Below are positions 6,084 through 8,311 of a stretch of DNA of 8,311 bases, piece after piece. The stretch is taken from the NCBI GenBank assembly GCA_043820045.1, contig JBDREF010000411.1:1-8311 (forward strand), in the 5' to 3' direction. The notes under the pieces were generated by a model. That model was not told where the DNA came from. It made no database searches and saw only the letters and a list, made by a program, of their open reading frames with translations. Each line of letters starts with the position of its first letter. Position 1 is the first letter of the stretch. A program made the position numbers and the translations under genes. Origin of the DNA: JBDREF01 sp043820045. Its GTDB lineage: Bacteria; Planctomycetota; Phycisphaerae; Sedimentisphaerales; Anaerobacaceae.

Positions 6084-8311
6084 GTGAAACTGACCATAGA
6101 CGGTAAACAGATCACGGCCCGGCAGGGACAGACAATACTCCAGGCCGCTCTTGCCAGCGGCATAGAGATTCCGAATCTCTGCTACGACCCGCGATTGACA
6201 CCCTCCGGCTCCTGTCGATTGTGTCTCGTCGAGGTCGAGGGTCAGCGGGGCTTGCTGTCTTCCTGCGCGACCATAGCCAAGGATGGGTTTGTTGTGCGAA
6301 CCAACACCGAAGAGCTTCGGCAGGTCCGCCAGACCGTTCTCGAACTGCTTTTCCGCGAACACAGGGGTCGATGTACAACCTGTGACGAAAACGGCCAATG
6401 CAACCTCCAGCGGTACGCCTATGAATATCAACTCAGCGAAGATGCTTTCAGCACGTCTGCCTATACGCAACCAGCTCGTAACTACACAACCGAAAATGTG
6501 GCTTTGCAATACGATCCGAACAAGTGCATCCGGTGCGGTAGATGTATTCAGATTTGTGCTGAAGTTCAGATGGCCCACGCCCTGACTTTCAAGAATCGAG
6601 CCGCGGGAACCGAAGTCTCTACGGCGTTCGATATACCTCTCAACGACTCAACCTGCGTGCTGTGCGGGCAGTGCATATCCACCTGCCCCACGGGAGCGCT
6701 CTACGAACGCGCGGCAAAAGGCCAGGGCCAGGCCAAAGACCTCGTTAGAACAAGGACTACATGCGTCTATTGCGGCGTCGGCTGCCAGATCGACCTGAAC
6801 GTCAACCCGAAAACCGACCGCATCGTCAGAGTGACCAGCGAGGTCGGGTGCATACCGAACGACGGCAATCTATGCGTCAAGGGCCGGTTTGGCATGGATT
6901 TCGTCGGCCATCCCGAAAGGCTTACGACGCCGCTGATAAAACGAAACGGCAAATTCGAAGAGGCGACCTGGGATGAAGCCATCAAGCTTATCGCTGAGAA
7001 GCTAAAGACAATAAAATCCGAGACGGGCCCGGATAGTATCGCCGGCCTTTCTTCGGCCAAATGTACGAACGAAGACAATTACGTCTTCCAGAAGTTTATG
7101 CGAGCCGGCATCGGAACCAATAATGTGGACCACTGCGCGCGTCTTTGCCACGCCTCAACGGTTGCGGGCCTGGCCCGAGCGTTCGGCAGCGGCGCAATGA
7201 CAAACTCGATCGCCGAGTTCAAGAACGCAAAGTGCATCTTCGTGATAGGCTCGAACACATCCGAGGCCCACCCGGTAATCGCGCTCAGCATCAAAGAAGC
7301 GGTGGTCAAAAACGGCGCAAAGCTTATTGTAGCCGACCCCAGAGAAATCGACCTCGTTGACTACGCGGTACTTCATCTGCAGCAGCGCCCGGGCACCGAT
7401 GTCGCCCTGATAAATGCAATGATGAACGTTATCATCGGCGAAAACCTGCACGACAAGAACTTCATCGAAAAACGTACTGAGAACTTCGAGGCGGCAGCCG
7501 AGACGATCAAGGACTCTACACCGGAAATGGCCGAGAAGATTACCGGAGTGCCTGCCGAGGCAATTAGACAAGCCGCTCGCATCTATGCAACAGCCGAGAC
7601 AGCCGGCATCGTCTTCAGCATGGGTATAACCCAACACACAACAGGCACAGACAACGTCTTGTCACTGGCGAATCTTGCCATGCTGACCGGCAACATCGGA
7701 AAAGAATCGGCCGGCGTAAATCCGCTGCGAGGCCAGAACAACGTGCAGGGCGCCTGCGACCTCGGCGCCTTGCCGAACGTCTATCCGGGATATCAATCGG
7801 TGGAAGACCCGGAAATACATGCAAAATTCGAGAAAGCCTGGGGCACGAAACTTCCGGCAAAAACGGGCCTGACAGTTGTGGAAATATTCCATGCAATTGA
7901 AGATGGTTCCATAAGGGCACTCTACCTGATGGGCGAAAACCCCGCACTATCCGATCCTAACCTCAACCGGACGCGAAAAGCCCTCGAAAAAATCGAATTC
8001 CTGGTGTCACAGGATGTATTCCTGTCGGAATCGGCCCAGTACGCAGATGTCGTGCTGCCGGCATTCAGCTTCGCAGAAAGAGACGGGACCTTCACAAACA
8101 CCGAACGGCGCGTCCAGCGGGTACGAAAGGCGGTCAGCCCCCCCGGTCAGGCCCGGGACGACTGGAGAATCATATGCGATATATCCAAAGCCATGAACTG
8201 GCCGATGGACTACGAAAACGCATCGGAAATCATGGATGAAATCGCGTCCGTATCGCCAATCTACGGCGGCATCTCGTATGACAGGATCGAATCCGTCGGC
8301 CTTCAGTGGCC
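6084..8311 (+). CDS. fdhA: Formate dehydrogenase catalytic subunit, Cys-type molybdopterin enzyme with NuoG-like N-terminus (3' end cut off)
   Basis: An open frame of 742 codons from a GTG to the window edge. The enzyme interconverts formate and CO2 at a Mo or W bis-pyranopterin site. N-terminal NuoG-like part: [2Fe-2S] with Cys33, Cys44, Cys47, Cys61; His93-Cys97-Cys100-Cys106 ([4Fe-4S]); two further [4Fe-4S] motifs at Cys148-158 and Cys191-201. The formate dehydrogenase body starts with a proximal [4Fe-4S] site (Cys227, Cys230, Cys234, Cys264) and Lys266, the counterpart of Lys44 in E. coli FdhF. In HCARLCHAS, Cys355 replaces the FdhF selenocysteine and is followed by His356. Arg549 in NPLRGQNNVQG matches FdhF Arg333. 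These three catalytic positions argue for formate dehydrogenase rather than nitrate reductase or NuoG. The C-terminal pterin-binding domain begins but is mostly missing; homologues are about 900 residues. No twin-arginine signal is seen, so it is cytoplasmic, assembled with the two upstream subunits. Its start lies 23 bp after the flavin subunit stop. Confidence 0.93.
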   Translation, partial: MKLTIDGKQITARQGQTILQAALASGIEIPNLCYDPRLTPSGSCRLCLVEVEGQRGLLSSCATIAKDGFVVRTNTEELRQVRQTVLELLFREHRGRCTTCDENGQCNLQRYAYEYQLSEDAFSTSAYTQPARNYTTENVALQYDPNKCIRCGRCIQICAEVQMAHALTFKNRAAGTEVSTAFDIPLNDSTCVLCGQCISTCPTGALYERAAKGQGQAKDLVRTRTTCVYCGVGCQIDLNVNPKTDRIVRVTSEVGCIPNDGNLCVKGRFGMDFVGHPERLTTPLIKRNGKFEEATWDEAIKLIAEKLKTIKSETGPDSIAGLSSAKCTNEDNYVFQKFMRAGIGTNNVDHCARLCHASTVAGLARAFGSGAMTNSIAEFKNAKCIFVIGSNTSEAHPVIALSIKEAVVKNGAKLIVADPREIDLVDYAVLHLQQRPGTDVALINAMMNVIIGENLHDKNFIEKRTENFEAAAETIKDSTPEMAEKITGVPAEAIRQAARIYATAETAGIVFSMGITQHTTGTDNVLSLANLAMLTGNIGKESAGVNPLRGQNNVQGACDLGALPNVYPGYQSVEDPEIHAKFEKAWGTKLPAKTGLTVVEIFHAIEDGSIRALYLMGENPALSDPNLNRTRKALEKIEFLVSQDVFLSESAQYADVVLPAFSFAERDGTFTNTERRVQRVRKAVSPPGQARDDWRIICDISKAMNWPMDYENASEIMDEIASVSPIYGGISYDRIESVGLQW

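Overview
The window carries a compact C1 (one-carbon) metabolism locus from an anaerobic-looking bacterium with mid-range to high GC content. Two tetrahydrofolate (THF) enzymes, formate-THF ligase (fhs) and the bifunctional dehydrogenase/cyclohydrolase FolD, lie on the minus strand. A three-subunit NAD-linked formate dehydrogenase is divergently transcribed on the plus strand: a NuoE/HydC-like subunit, a NuoF/HydB-like flavoprotein, and a molybdopterin catalytic subunit that runs off the right edge. The long (587 aa) ligase, with its RQPSGGPT variant, resembles forms I associate with Planctomycetota and Desulfobacterota. That taxonomic hint comes from memory of the families and is tentative.

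Layout. At 1-212 (minus) is the N-terminus of an exported protein with a signal peptide and a regular coiled coil, cut by the window edge. Positions 213-577 are noncoding and hold a strong sigma70-type promoter for that gene and a leader of about 190 nt. Positions 578-1471 are folD. Positions 1472-1547 are a short spacer with an 8-bp imperfect tandem repeat and a hairpin. Positions 1548-3311 are fhs, transcribed ahead of folD. Positions 3312-3667 are a divergent control region with one good promoter facing each way and an inverted repeat between them. From 3668 to the end are the three formate dehydrogenase genes, with gaps of only 5 and 23 bp between them.

How the genes fit together. The dehydrogenase interconverts CO2 and formate. 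Fhs activates formate to 10-formyl-THF at the cost of ATP. FolD carries this through methenyl-THF to methylene-THF. This is the upper methyl branch of the Wood-Ljungdahl pathway, usable for CO2 fixation or, in reverse, for oxidation of C1 units from glycine or serine. The flavin subunit has the C-terminal two-[4Fe-4S] domain and a probable zinc site found in HydB-type proteins of electron-bifurcating hydrogenases. The complex may therefore couple formate to both NAD(H) and ferredoxin rather than to NAD(H) alone. The catalytic subunit uses cysteine, not selenocysteine, at the active site. No mobile elements, CRISPR arrays, tRNAs or rRNAs were seen.
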